Part shown: positions 34,312 to 42,931 of the stretch, in pieces
Position numbering within the stretch: the first letter of the stretch is position 1
Layout of the letters: the number at the start of each line of letters is the position of its first letter
From: Actinospica robiniae DSM 44927
Lineage (GTDB): Bacteria > Actinomycetota > Actinomycetes > Streptomycetales > Catenulisporaceae
NCBI RefSeq assembly: GCF_000504285.1
Contig: NZ_KI632511.1
Coordinates: 4,957,372 to 5,021,371, forward strand
Reading direction: 5' to 3'
Length of the DNA stretch: 64,000 nt
Notes under the pieces: generated by a model
Databases searched by the model: none
Told to the model about the DNA's origin: nothing
The model's input: only the letters and a program-made list of their open reading frames with translations
Program-made: the position numbers and the translations under genes

Positions 34312-34444
34312 GGTCACCTCGGCCACGCGGCGGCTGCGCGCCGCGCTGAGGATCGGCTTCGGCGACGGGCGGATCACGGCCTACTCGGTGCTCGCCGACC
34401 CGGCCGAGCTCGGCGCGCTGGACCTGGCCGTGCTCGAACCCTGA
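34312..34444 (+). pseudogene. C-terminal remnant of an ECF41/SigJ-like sigma factor
   Basis: In the 231-bp gap after the GT2 gene one frame reads TRRLRAALRIGFGDGRITAY, then SVLADPAELGALDLAVLEP and a stop at 34442. This matches the usual ending of ECF41/SigJ sigma factors, where the SnoaL-like domain closes with a GRI-x-x-[YI]-x-[VL]-x-ADP-x-x-L-x-x-LDLAVL segment. Nothing of regions 2 or 4 is present, and an in-frame TAG stands just before it. I read it as a decayed fragment left by a deletion. The match is from memory of the family and needs a profile search. Confidence 0.5.
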
Positions 34445-34469
34445 TCGCGGGCGCGCCTGGGCGTCCGGC

Positions 34470-34862
34470 TCAGCGGGCCAGCACGTCCTGGTCGACGATG
34501 GTCTCCGGGTCGTCCTGCTCCAGCGCCCGCACCGGCGGGGCCACCGCGTCGCGGATCGCCATGGCCCGGGCCAGCTTCGTCAGCCGGCGCTCGGTGTCCT
34601 TGAACCGCAGGTAGGTGTTGAGCGAGAAGAACGCGAACACGACGACCAGTATGTACAGCAGCAGGTCCGTGCCGCGCCCGACGCCGACCTGGTTGGCCAG
34701 CCAGGTCATCACGCCCGGCCGCAGCACCGCGATCACGCCGAACAGGCAGAACAGCAGGAACCCTATGCGCTTGAACGCCTGCAGCCGCGCGGTGTGCGCG
34801 AGCCGCAGGAAGGTGGAGAACAGCACCAGGGCCGCGAGGATCAGCAGGAATTGGATCAGCAC
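34470..34862 (-). CDS. DUF2304 small membrane protein
   Basis: 130 residues with three hydrophobic helices (IQFLLILAALVLFSTFLRLA; FLLFCLFGVIAVL; LLLYILVVVFAFFSLNTYLR) and a charged C-terminal coiled segment (KDTERRLTKLARAMAIRDA). This is the DUF2304 pattern, a family nearly always encoded next to a GT2 of the DPM/GtrB type and thought to be its membrane partner. The GTG start lies five bases after that GT2's stop here, which supports the same pairing. Biochemical function is not established. Confidence 0.82.
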   Translation of the reverse strand: MLIQFLLILAALVLFSTFLRLAHTARLQAFKRIGFLLFCLFGVIAVLRPGVMTWLANQVGVGRGTDLLLYILVVVFAFFSLNTYLRFKDTERRLTKLARAMAIRDAVAPPVRALEQDDPETIVDQDVLAR

Positions 34863-34867
34863 GGCAC

Positions 34868-35551
34868 TCAGCCCCTTCGGCGCAGTGCGAGGTCGAAGAC
34901 GATGTTGATCCCGTTGAGCAGCGACTGGCCCTTCGAGAGCGAATATTCGGTGTAGTCGATGGTCACCGGGATCTCGCGCACCCGGAAGTCCGAGCGGGCC
35001 AGGAAGTCGACCAACTCGGAGGCGTGCGCCATGCCCGCCTGGGTGATGTCTATCTTCTCGGCCGCGGTGCGGCTGATCGCGCGCAGCCCGTTGTGCGCGT
35101 CGGTCAGGCCCAGCTTGCGCGAGGGCCGGCTGAAGAGCGCGACCGTGCGCAGCGCGAGCTTCTTGAGCGGCGGCACCTCGTGCGCGGCCTCCAGGAAGCG
35201 CGAGCCGAGCACGACGTCGGCCTCCTTGGTCCGCAGCACCTCGACCATCCGGACCACGTCCTCCACGCGATGCTGGCCGTCCGCGTCGAAGGTGACGAAG
35301 TATTCGGCGCCGGGCTGCTCGAGCGCATAGCTCAGCCCGGTCTGCAGGGCCGCGCCCTGGCCGAGGTTGATGGGGTGGCGCAGCAGGTGCGCGCCGGACC
35401 CGAGGATCCGCTGCGCCGAGGCGTCGCGGCTGCCGTCGTCGACGCACACCACGTGGGGGAAGGTCTCGAGGACGTGTGCGATCACGTCCGAGATCACCGT
35501 CTCCTCGTTGAAGACGGGCAACACGAGCCAAACGTCAGGAAAGTCTTGCAC
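34868..35551 (-). CDS. GT2 glycosyltransferase, DPM1/GtrB-like
   Basis: 227-residue polyprenyl-phosphate glycosyltransferase-like enzyme: VWLVLPVFNEETVISDVIAH, VVCVDDGSRDASAQRILGSG, the diagnostic YFVTFDADGQHRVEDVVRMV (DAD near residue 90), and LGSRFLEAAHEVPPLKKLAL. The C-terminal EYSLSKGQSLLNGINIVFDL is typical of the DUF2304-associated subgroup. It likely transfers a hexose to undecaprenyl phosphate, giving a lipid-linked donor for the large GT-C-like protein divergently encoded at 35843. Confidence 0.9.
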   Translation of the reverse strand: MQDFPDVWLVLPVFNEETVISDVIAHVLETFPHVVCVDDGSRDASAQRILGSGAHLLRHPINLGQGAALQTGLSYALEQPGAEYFVTFDADGQHRVEDVVRMVEVLRTKEADVVLGSRFLEAAHEVPPLKKLALRTVALFSRPSRKLGLTDAHNGLRAISRTAAEKIDITQAGMAHASELVDFLARSDFRVREIPVTIDYTEYSLSKGQSLLNGINIVFDLALRRRG

Positions 35552-35842
35552 CCGTCAACCCTGGATCTTCGAAGGGCCGCGCCGCCCGGGCCGAGCAACG
35601 GAGGCGGATCTGTTGGATCCTAACAGCCGCCCGGGCGGCCTGGCCAAGCTCAGGACGTCACAGCCCGGCACCAGGACGGCGCCGGACGCGCGCCGGGGCG
35701 CGCTGCGGGGCGGAAATTCCTCGCGTGTGCACGGTGAAGTAGTCTCGGATTCTGCCCGGGCCATTACCACGGGCCCTAAACTGTCGCCGCCGTCGAAGGC
35801 GGCGGCCGCGGGGAGCGCGCGAGCGCGGATAGAGGAGTGGCG

Positions 35843-37924
35843 ATGGGATCGCAGGCGCTGGGTTCCGAGGCGGCGCGGGCCGAGTCGGCCGACGCGCGAA
35901 CGGACCCTGCCCGGCCGCCCGCGCGCCGACGCCCGGGCCTCCCGGTCGTCGTCGGCCTGTTCGCCGGGGCCTGGGTGCTGCCGCTGCTGACCCACCTGAC
36001 CCGGTCCGACCTGCTGCTGGTGTTCGTGATCGTGTTCGCCACCGGCGGCCTGCTGCGGGTCGGCTCCACCGTGCTGGACCGGCTGATGGCCACGCTCGCG
36101 CTGGTCTTCAGCCTGGCCATGACGGCCGGTCTGATCTTCTCGCTCTGGCCCTGGGGCCTTCAGCCGGTGGCCGTCGGCGGCACGGCGCTGACCGTGCTGG
36201 TGGCCGCGTACCTCTGGCTCGGCGCGCCGCCGCCCTGGCGCGCGTGGCCGCGCCGGGTGCTCGGCAGCGACCTGGTGCTGGTCGGCGGGTTCCTCGCGGC
36301 GAGCGCCATCGCGTACGGCCCGAGCTGGGGCCAGGACTCCGGCGGACGGCTGGCCCTGGCCGGGATAACCGGTGACCGGCTGCGCCACTTCAACCTCTTC
36401 GACACCATCCACCGGGTCGGCGGCTACACCTTCCTCAAGCAGGGTCCGTCGAAGGACATGGTCGACCCGGGCATGCTGGCCACCTACCCGCCGGGCCAGC
36501 ACTTCCTGTACGCGCTCGGCGACATCTTCCTGCGCTCGAACGTGAACCCGGGCGGCTCCACCGGCGAACTGCAGCGCTACAACGTCTGGGTCAGCCTCGG
36601 CTACGGCTTCTTCGTGCTCTGTGTCGCCTGGGCCGCCCGCTGGGCCGCCGGACCCTCGCTGGCCGGCTGGCGCCGGTCCTTCCTGGTCACCGCGATCGCC
36701 GGCTGGCTGTCCGTGGCCACCTACACCAGCGCGGTGTGGTGCACCTGGGACCCGCAGGTGCTCGGCATGGGCCTGCTCGGCCTGCTGGCCGCGTTCTGCT
36801 TCCGCCCGCCGAAGGACCCGCGCACGCACATCGTCCTGGTGGCGGCGCTGTCCGTGGCGATCTGCCTGACCTACGAGCTGTTCGCGCCGTTCGTCGCCAT
36901 ATTGGCCGCGGTCACCGCGTACATCTACCGCAAGCGGCTGCTGCCGCACTGGAAGCTGCTGGTGGTGGTCGCGGTGCTGGCCGTCCCGGCCGCGCTGAGC
37001 GAGTACATCGCCGCCGTGGACGCCGGCCTCAACAGCGGCGCCACCGCCCAGTCGATCGGCTTCACCATCCCGTTCAGCACGCTGGCGCTCGTCGTCATGG
37101 TGGCGGCCTGCCTCATCGGCTTCGCGAGCCGCCGGGCCCGGCGGCGGCCGTCCGCCTGGGCCGGGCTGCTCGCCGTGGTGCTCTCCGGCGGGGCGATCAT
37201 CGCGTTCCGGATCTACCAGGAGCGCACCATCGGCACCACCAGCTACTACTATCCGAAGGCCGAGCAGGCCTGGGCCGTGCTGATGCTGGTCGCCTCGGGC
37301 ACGGCCGGGCACCTGCTGCGCCGTCCCCGGCTGCCCCAGCGCGGCTGGGCCGGCCTGGGCGTGGGCGCGGCCGCGGCGGTGGTCGCGGTGGTGGCCACCG
37401 GCAGCTACTGGTACGGCCCGGTCGAGGTGTCCAAGCCGCACACGACCGCGTCGAACCCGGGCGCGGTCTGGAAGCTGCGCGGCGGCACGAACTGGGCCTC
37501 GTACTGGCTCAGCGGAGAGCATTCCCCGTCGTACGTCGCCGCGATGCAGAACCTGCTGAACTGGCGGCTGCTCGGCGACGGCGTGCCCACCCTGGTGGTC
37601 GCCTCCGACAGCCAGGCCAACAACGTCAACCTCAGCCTGCTGCTGGCCACGCTCAACCAGGACGCCGGCCTGCTCACCGACCCGATCAACGCGGGCATGT
37701 CCACCACCGAGGGCCTGGCCTCGGTCGGGGTGGACGGCCAGGACTGGACCCCGGTGCTGCTCAACAACCTGAGCCAGTTCGAGGCGAGCCTCGCCGCGTC
37801 GCCGGTGAAGCTGCGGGTGATCGTCACGAACGCCCCGCTGCGGGACAAGCTGAACGACTGGGCCGCGGCCAACCCGGACAAGATCTCGGTCCTCTACAAG
37901 CCGGACATCAACAACCCGCGTTAA
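35843..37924 (+). CDS. Large polytopic membrane protein, GT-C glycosyltransferase-like
   Basis: 693 residues. A disordered cytoplasmic N-terminus (about 30 residues) precedes roughly 13 hydrophobic helices to residue 525 and a soluble C-terminal domain of about 170. The first large loop contains GPSWGQDSGGRLALAGITGD and TYPPGQHFLYALGDIF; acidic residues in such a loop are typical of GT-C enzymes that use lipid-linked sugars, but no classical motif is certain. The C-terminal part (TLVVASDSQANNVNLSLLLA) looks like an extracytoplasmic alpha/beta domain. The ATG at 35843 follows GAGGAG by five bases. The 291-bp gap upstream is a divergent promoter region with no other feature I can name. Confidence 0.75.
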   Translation: MGSQALGSEAARAESADARTDPARPPARRRPGLPVVVGLFAGAWVLPLLTHLTRSDLLLVFVIVFATGGLLRVGSTVLDRLMATLALVFSLAMTAGLIFSLWPWGLQPVAVGGTALTVLVAAYLWLGAPPPWRAWPRRVLGSDLVLVGGFLAASAIAYGPSWGQDSGGRLALAGITGDRLRHFNLFDTIHRVGGYTFLKQGPSKDMVDPGMLATYPPGQHFLYALGDIFLRSNVNPGGSTGELQRYNVWVSLGYGFFVLCVAWAARWAAGPSLAGWRRSFLVTAIAGWLSVATYTSAVWCTWDPQVLGMGLLGLLAAFCFRPPKDPRTHIVLVAALSVAICLTYELFAPFVAILAAVTAYIYRKRLLPHWKLLVVVAVLAVPAALSEYIAAVDAGLNSGATAQSIGFTIPFSTLALVVMVAACLIGFASRRARRRPSAWAGLLAVVLSGGAIIAFRIYQERTIGTTSYYYPKAEQAWAVLMLVASGTAGHLLRRPRLPQRGWAGLGVGAAAAVVAVVATGSYWYGPVEVSKPHTTASNPGAVWKLRGGTNWASYWLSGEHSPSYVAAMQNLLNWRLLGDGVPTLVVASDSQANNVNLSLLLATLNQDAGLLTDPINAGMSTTEGLASVGVDGQDWTPVLLNNLSQFEASLAASPVKLRVIVTNAPLRDKLNDWAAANPDKISVLYKPDINNPR

Positions 37925-37932
37925 GACGGCTG

Positions 37933-37982
37933 CATGCGAAGGGCCCGGCCGGATCAAGTGATCCGGCCGGGCCCTTCGCATG
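37933..37982. terminator. Bidirectional 23-bp perfect hairpin
   Basis: Arms 37933-37955 and 37960-37982 are perfect reverse complements (CATGCGAAGGGCCCGGCC and onward) around the loop AAGT. It stands between the ends of two convergent genes and lacks a T-run, as is common in actinobacteria. It closes the polysaccharide locus. Confidence 0.88.
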
Positions 37983-37986
37983 ACGG

Positions 37987-38856
37987 CTAGCGGATGCCGG
38001 CGAACAGGTCGTCCTCCGGGATCGCGGTGTCCACCAGGCTGCGCGCCAGTTCAAAGTCCTCGGTCGGCCAGACCGCCTTCTGCAGGTCCATCGGCACCGA
38101 GAACCAGGAGCCGTCCGGATCGACCTGGGTGGCGTGCGCCAGCAGCGCCTGGTCGCGCACCTCGAAGTAGTCCGCGCAGTTCACGTGCGTGGTGATCTCG
38201 CGCTCGAGCCGGTCGCCGCGCTCGTCCCAGCGCTCCATCCAGCCCTCGTAGGGCGAGGATCCGGTGCGCTCGAGCATCGCCTCGTGCAGGGCCATCACCC
38301 GGGCCCGCGAGAAAGTCTGGTTGTAGTACAGCTTGAGCGGCTGCCACGGCGCGCCGGTGCCCGGGTAGCGGTCCGGGTCCCCCGCGGCGTCGAACGCCTC
38401 CACACTCACCCGGTGGCACTGGATGTGGTCCGGGTGCGGGTAGCCGCCGTTCTCGTCGTACGTGGTGACCACGTGCGGCCGGAACTCGCGCATCAGCCGG
38501 ACCAGCGGCTCCGCCGCCGTCTCCACCTTCTCCAGCGCGAAGCAGCCCTCCGGCAGCGGCGGCAGCGGGTCGCCCTCGGGCAGCCCGGAGTCGACGAAGC
38601 CCAGCCACGCCTGCGCCACGCCGAGGATCTGCCGGGCCCGCTCCATCTCGGCCCGGCGCACCTCGTGGATGTTCGCCTCGATCTCGGGGTCGCCCTTCAG
38701 CCTCGGGTTGAGCACGTCCCCGCGCTCGCCTCCGGTGCAGGTGACCACGAGCACCTCCACCCCCTCGGCGACGTACTTGGCCATCGTGCCCGCGCCCTTG
38801 GACGACTCGTCGTCCGGGTGCGCGTGCACCGCCATCAGCCGCAGTCTGTCCTCCAC
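37987..38856 (-). CDS. mca: Mycothiol S-conjugate amidase
   Basis: Zinc amidase that cleaves mycothiol-toxin adducts, releasing mercapturic acids for export. 289 residues of the PIG-L/LmbE fold: RLMAVHAHPDDESSKGAGTM carries the zinc ligands His13 and Asp16, TYDENGGYPHPDHIQCH the third histidine, and CTGGERGDVLNPRL the family strand. The start is the GTG at 38856 behind a GGGAG site; an upstream in-frame start at 38922 adds only a basic leader. The order mca - (divergent) DUF4307 - greA is conserved in actinobacteria. With MshB at 49.9 kb it shows that the organism makes mycothiol. Confidence 0.94.
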   Translation of the reverse strand: MEDRLRLMAVHAHPDDESSKGAGTMAKYVAEGVEVLVVTCTGGERGDVLNPRLKGDPEIEANIHEVRRAEMERARQILGVAQAWLGFVDSGLPEGDPLPPLPEGCFALEKVETAAEPLVRLMREFRPHVVTTYDENGGYPHPDHIQCHRVSVEAFDAAGDPDRYPGTGAPWQPLKLYYNQTFSRARVMALHEAMLERTGSSPYEGWMERWDERGDRLEREITTHVNCADYFEVRDQALLAHATQVDPDGSWFSVPMDLQKAVWPTEDFELARSLVDTAIPEDDLFAGIR

Positions 38857-38913
38857 CGGTCCCTGCTCCCTCGTACCTGGCCGTTGCCGCCCGTGGCGTT
38901 CCACGGAGTCCCT

Positions 38914-38944
38914 TTGTCGCATCGGTTCTCGGAGTCTCTATAGT
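38914..38944 (+). promoter_or_regulatory. Candidate promoter for the DUF4307 gene
   Basis: TTGTCG (38914-38919) and TATAGT (38939-38944) are separated by 19 bp, slightly long. The predicted leader would be about 105 bases. It faces away from mca. Confidence 0.4.
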
Positions 38945-39056
38945 GGCGGACGGCCGGGGTGGATCGCGAGAAACCGCATCCGCTTGCCCCGACGCGCCCT
39001 CAAACCAGAGCGCGAACGGACCGCAGAAACTTCCCGGCACCGACCAAGGGACTTAG

Positions 39057-39524
39057 ATGACCGAGTACAGCGCCACCGACCAGCCCCGCGCCGACGAGCC
39101 GCAGGACGGACGGCCCGACGCCGAGACCGCCCCCACCTACACCGACCCCGACTTCGCCTCACGCTACGGCGTGAAGGGCGGCATGTCGCGCACCCGCAAG
39201 ATCACCCTCGGCGTGGCGGGCATCTGCGTGCTCGCCGGCGTGGCCGGCTACATCGGCTGGAACGAGGCCCACCCGGAGGTGCAGGCCACCGTCATCTCCT
39301 TCACCACCAGCGGAAACAGCGCGACCGTGCGGTTCGAGGTGGACAAGCCGGCGAACGAGATGCTCGAGTGCACCCTCGAGGCCGAGGACGTCAAGGGCGA
39401 GGTCATCGGCACGGTGAACGTCCCGGTGCTGGACAAGGGCACCGCGAAGCTGGATCAGCAGACGACCATCAGCGCCACCGGCACGCCCAACACCGTCATC
39501 GTCGCGAACTGCGTGAAAGCCTGA
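39057..39524 (+). CDS. DUF4307 single-pass membrane protein
   Basis: 155 residues. A hydrophilic cytoplasmic N-terminus with ASRYGVKGG, one helix (ITLGVAGICVLAGVAGYIGW, about 49-68), then an extracytoplasmic beta-rich domain of about 85 residues (VQATVISFTTSGNSATVRFE, KPANEMLECTLEAEDVKG, VIVANCVKA) whose two cysteines may pair. This is the actinobacterial DUF4307 family, found between mca and greA. No function is known; the fold suggests an envelope protein. Confidence 0.87.
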   Translation: MTEYSATDQPRADEPQDGRPDAETAPTYTDPDFASRYGVKGGMSRTRKITLGVAGICVLAGVAGYIGWNEAHPEVQATVISFTTSGNSATVRFEVDKPANEMLECTLEAEDVKGEVIGTVNVPVLDKGTAKLDQQTTISATGTPNTVIVANCVKA

Positions 39525-39674
39525 GCGACCTGCGGAGACGGGGCCGAACACCGCGACTTCTAGGAAACTGTCGGTCCGGCTTGGTAGCCTCGTAGTTTCG
39601 GCGGGTACCTGACTGTACGGAACCCGCGCACGTACCCGGCATGGCTGCCGCCACCCGACCCTACGAGGAGCATC

Positions 39675-40169
39675 GTGACCCAGACCAGCGATAACGTCAC
39701 CTGGCTTACCCAGGATGCGTACGACCGGCTGAAGGCCGAGCTGGAGTATCTCCAGGGTCCGTACCGGGTCGAAATCGCTAAGAAGATCGAGGCCGCCCGC
39801 GAGGAAGGCGACCTGCGCGAGAACGGCGGCTACCACGCGGCCAAGGAGGAGCAGGGCAAGATGCACGCCCGCGCCCTCCAGCTGCGCCAGCTGCTCGAGA
39901 ACGCCCAGGTCGGCACGGCCCCGAGCCAGTCCGGGACGGCCGCTCCCGGCATGGTGGTGACGATCGCGTTCGACGGTGACGAGGACGACACGCTCGAGTT
40001 CCTGCTGGGTTCGCGCGAGGAGTCCGGCGCGCAGATCGAGGTCTACTCCCCCCAGTCCCCGCTCGGCGCGGCCATCAACGGCCACAAGGTCGGCGAGACC
40101 GCCTCCTACGAGCTCCCGAACGGCAAGTCCATCTCCGTGAAGCTGCTCAAGGCCGAGCCCTACGCCTAA
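39675..40169 (+). CDS. greA: Transcription elongation factor GreA
   Basis: Stimulates RNA polymerase to cleave backtracked transcripts. 164 residues: the N-terminal coiled coil runs LTQDAYDRLKAELEYL to about residue 78, with the tip motif AREEGDLRENGGYHAAKEEQ holding the conserved acidic pair. The C-terminal FKBP-like domain includes LLGSREESGAQIEVYSPQSP and IINGHKVGE-type residues (here AAINGHKVGETASYELPNG). A GAGGAG site precedes the GTG/ATG start region. The TAA stop runs into a 16-bp tandem duplication. Confidence 0.95.
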   Translation: MTQTSDNVTWLTQDAYDRLKAELEYLQGPYRVEIAKKIEAAREEGDLRENGGYHAAKEEQGKMHARALQLRQLLENAQVGTAPSQSGTAAPGMVVTIAFDGDEDDTLEFLLGSREESGAQIEVYSPQSPLGAAINGHKVGETASYELPNGKSISVKLLKAEPYA

Positions 40170-40236
40170 GACGCGCCTTTGCCTAGACGCGCCTTTGCCT
40201 CGGCCCTGTCCCTACGCTTCGCTACGGGGCAGGGCC
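40169..40236 (+). repeat. 16-bp tandem duplication and hairpin after greA
   Basis: AGACGCGCCTTTGCCT occurs twice back to back (40169-40184, 40185-40200), the first copy starting in the greA stop. Directly after it GGCCCTGTCCC (40202-40212) can pair with GGGGCAGGGCC (40226-40236, one G-T pair), a likely greA terminator. A second small hairpin TTGGGGC/GCCCCAA follows at 40268-40284. Confidence 0.6.
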
Positions 40237-40437
40237 TACGTACGGGCGCACGGCTCCCTGTTACTTTTTGGGGCACGGCCCCAAGCCCCACGCCGGGGAC
40301 ACCCCGGACCCCGCGCGCGGCCTGACGGGGCGTGAAGTCCGTGCGGCGGCTTACGCCAATTGGGGATCAGCTGACGGTAAGACAGATGAATTCTCGTCAG
40401 ACAACCGTTCAATCACCGTTGGCCTTGAATTCTTCCG

Positions 40438-41295
40438 TCAGGTGATTGAGCGGTATTTTCTGACTGCGATGGGGACGAAGATCGCGAGGATGATCAGGGA
40501 CCAGAGCAGTGAGGTCAGCACCGGCTCGCGCATGGGGAAGACGTCGGGGATTCCGCCGGGCGGATAGCCGGTGGGGTTGCCGAAGAGTTCTCGGAGGGCG
40601 AGGACGGTGGAGGAGATCGGGTTCCACTCGGCGATCGGCTGGAGCCAGCCCGGTAGCGACGTGGTGGGCACGAAGGCGTTCGAGACGAACGTGACCGGGA
40701 AGAGCCAGATGAAGCCGGCGGTGTTGGCCGTCTCGGGGGTGCTGACGGTCAGTCCGATGACCGCGCCGATCCAGCTCATCGCGTAGGCGAAGAGCATCAC
40801 CAGCAGGAAGGCGCCGACGGCTTTGAAGAAGCCGTTGTGGATGCGCCAGCCCACCGCGACTCCGCACAGCGCCATGATGGCGAGGACGAGCAGGTTCTGG
40901 ATCCAGTCGGCGATGGTGCGGCCGAGCAGGACGGCCGAGCGGGCCATGGGCAGGGAGCGGAAGCGGTCGACGAGGCCTTTGCTCAGGTCGTCGGCGAGGC
41001 CCACGGCGGTGGTGCCGGTGGTGAAGGCGAGCGTCTGGGTGAAGATGCCCGGCAGCAGGTACTCGCGGTAGGCGTGCACTCCGCCGCCGCCGGCGACCGG
41101 GATCGCGCCGCCGAAGACGAAGGCGAACAGCAGCACGAACATGATCGGCTGGATGGTCGCGAACACGACCATCTCCGGGATCCTGGTCATCCGGCGCAGG
41201 TTGCGCAGGGTGACCACCCAGCCGTCGTGGAAGGCCCCGGTGATCCCGGGCATCGCGCGCGGTGCTGACGGGGCGTCGGCGGTGATCTCGCTCAT
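40438..41295 (-). CDS. DrrB-like ABC-2 exporter permease
   Basis: 285 residues, six predicted helices, e.g. MVVFATIQPIMFVLLFAFVF and FLLVMLFAYAMSWIGAVIGL. The family motif DDLSKGLVDRFRSLPMARSA follows the second helix, and LQPIAEWNPISSTVLALREL precedes the last. Paralogous to the permease at 17644. The ATG at 41295 overlaps the ATPase stop (ATGA). The final codons lie in one arm of a 9-bp inverted repeat (TCAATCACC 40409-40417 with GGTGATTGA 40441-40449), possibly a terminator. Substrate unknown; no drug-biosynthesis genes are adjacent. Confidence 0.92.
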   Translation of the reverse strand: MSEITADAPSAPRAMPGITGAFHDGWVVTLRNLRRMTRIPEMVVFATIQPIMFVLLFAFVFGGAIPVAGGGGVHAYREYLLPGIFTQTLAFTTGTTAVGLADDLSKGLVDRFRSLPMARSAVLLGRTIADWIQNLLVLAIMALCGVAVGWRIHNGFFKAVGAFLLVMLFAYAMSWIGAVIGLTVSTPETANTAGFIWLFPVTFVSNAFVPTTSLPGWLQPIAEWNPISSTVLALRELFGNPTGYPPGGIPDVFPMREPVLTSLLWSLIILAIFVPIAVRKYRSIT

Positions 41296-42257
41296 TCTCG
41301 GCCGCCTTCCTCGGCGGATTTGCCGGTCAGGGTGAGGAAGACGTCGTCGAGGGTCGGGCGGCGCAGCGCCAGGTCGTCGACGGCGATCCCCGCGTTGTCC
41401 AGCTGACGCACTGCCTCGACCAGCAGCTTCGCGCCGCCGGTGACCGGCGCGATCAGCTCTCGGGCCCGCTCGTCGACGGTGGGCTCGGACAGCGCGAGGC
41501 CGGTGAGGATGCGCGCCGCGTCGGGCAGCCGGCCGCGGTCGTGCACGACGAGTTGCAGCCGCTCGCCGCCGACCTGGCTCTTCAGCTCGTCCGCCGTGCC
41601 GCGCGCGATGACGCGGCCGTGGTCGACGACGGCGATGGAGTCGGCGAGGCGGTCGGCCTCCTCGAGGTACTGGGTGGTCAGCAGCAGCGTCGCGCCGCCC
41701 GCGACGAGGTCGGCGATCACGTCCCACATGGCGATGCGGGTGCGCGGGTCGAGGCCGGTGGTCGGCTCGTCCAGGAACATCACCGGCGGCCGGACCACCA
41801 GGGCGGCCGCGAGGTCCAGCCGCCGCCGCATCCCGCCCGAGTAGGTCTTCGCCGGCCGGTCGGCCGCGTCGGACAGCGCGAACTGCTCGAGCAGGTTCCG
41901 GGCGCGCGCGACGGCCGCGGCCTTGCCGAGGTGGTAGAGCCGCCCGACCATGACGAGGTTCTCACGCCCGGTCAGATTCTCGTCCACGGCCGCGTACTGC
42001 CCGGAGAGCCCGATCAGCTCCCGTACCCGGCGCGGATCCCGCCGCACGTCGACGCCGAGCACGCTGGCCGTGCCCGCGTCGGGGACGAGCAGGGTCGTCA
42101 GGACCCGGACAGCGGTGGTCTTGCCCGCCCCGTTCGGCCCAAGCAGCCCGAGCACGGTGCCCTCCGGCACCTCGAGATCCACCCCGTCGAGCGCGCGCAC
42201 CGTCCGGTCCCCGGAGCCGTACGTCTTGACCAGGCCCTCCGCCACGATCGCCGCCAC
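41292..42257 (-). CDS. DrrA-like ABC exporter ATP-binding protein
   Basis: 321 residues: Walker A LLGPNGAGKTTAVRVLTTLL, the DrrA-type Q-loop LIGLSGQYAAVDENLTGREN, signature YSGGMRRRLDLAAALVVRPP, Walker B VMFLDEPTTGLDPRT, H-loop TTQYLEEAD. The C-terminal segment ends LRRPTLDDVFLTLTGKSAEE, the family's usual close. The GTG start at 42257 has no ribosome site; a TACGAT hexamer (minus strand, 42264-42269) six bases upstream suggests a leaderless mRNA. The AT-rich stretch 42264-42290 also holds imperfect inverted halves (CGAATATAA / TAAGATACG) that could bind a TetR-like protein. Confidence 0.92.
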   Translation of the reverse strand: MAAIVAEGLVKTYGSGDRTVRALDGVDLEVPEGTVLGLLGPNGAGKTTAVRVLTTLLVPDAGTASVLGVDVRRDPRRVRELIGLSGQYAAVDENLTGRENLVMVGRLYHLGKAAAVARARNLLEQFALSDAADRPAKTYSGGMRRRLDLAAALVVRPPVMFLDEPTTGLDPRTRIAMWDVIADLVAGGATLLLTTQYLEEADRLADSIAVVDHGRVIARGTADELKSQVGGERLQLVVHDRGRLPDAARILTGLALSEPTVDERARELIAPVTGGAKLLVEAVRQLDNAGIAVDDLALRRPTLDDVFLTLTGKSAEEGGRE

Positions 42258-42301
42258 AGCGAAATCGTATCTTACGGGCCTTATATTCGCTTTTCGAGTT
42301 G

Positions 42302-42922
42302 CTACAACCAGCCCTTGGCGCGCGCGAGGGTGAGGGCTTCGGTGCGGTTGCGGGTGCCGGTCTTCTGGATGCAGGCCGAGAGGTAGTTGCGCACGGTGCC
42401 TTCGGACAGGAACAGGCGGGAGGCGATCTCGGCGTTGGTCGAGCCGCCTTCGGAGGCGGACAGGACGTCGCGCTCCCGGGACGTCAGGGGATTGATCCCG
42501 TCGGCGAGGGCCGCGGCGGCGAGGTCGGGGTCGATCACGCGCTCGCCGGCCATCACCCGGCGCACCGCGCCGGCGAGTTCGGCGGCGGGGGCGTCCTTGA
42601 CCAGGAACGCGCTGGCGCCGGCCTCCATCGCGCGGCGCAGGAAGCCCGGGCGGCCGAAGGTGGTCAGGATGACGATGCGCAGGTCGGGGTAGGCGGCGTG
42701 GGCTCCGGCCGCGGCGCAGATGCCGTCCATGCCGGGCATCTCGATGTCCAGCAGCGCGACGTCCACCGGGCTGCCGGCCTCCCGCGCCGCCGTGAGCGCG
42801 GGCAGCACCTCGTCTCCGCGGCCGGCTTCGGCGACCACCTCGAGGTCCGGCTCGAGGCCGAGAAGCGTGGCCAGCGCCTCCCGGATCATCGCCTGGTCCT
42901 CGGCGAGCAGCAGTCGAATCAC
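42302..42922 (-). CDS. Response regulator, NarL/LuxR family
   Basis: 206 residues: receiver with LLLAEDQAMIREALATLLGL, phospho-acceptor Asp in DVALLDIEMPGMDG (about residue 58), the Thr in VILTTFGRPGFL and the Lys in FLVKDAPAAE; LuxR-type helix-turn-helix at 140-200 (LTSRERDVLSASEGG, STNAEIASRLFLSEGTVRNY). This is the DesR-like subgroup. It ends the operon ABC ATPase - permease - kinase - regulator and lies nine bases after the kinase stop. It probably activates the exporter genes at 44.2-45.8 kb that precede it. Confidence 0.93.
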   Translation of the reverse strand: MIRLLLAEDQAMIREALATLLGLEPDLEVVAEAGRGDEVLPALTAAREAGSPVDVALLDIEMPGMDGICAAAGAHAAYPDLRIVILTTFGRPGFLRRAMEAGASAFLVKDAPAAELAGAVRRVMAGERVIDPDLAAAALADGINPLTSRERDVLSASEGGSTNAEIASRLFLSEGTVRNYLSACIQKTGTRNRTEALTLARAKGWL

Positions 42923-42931
42923 GTCGCGACT

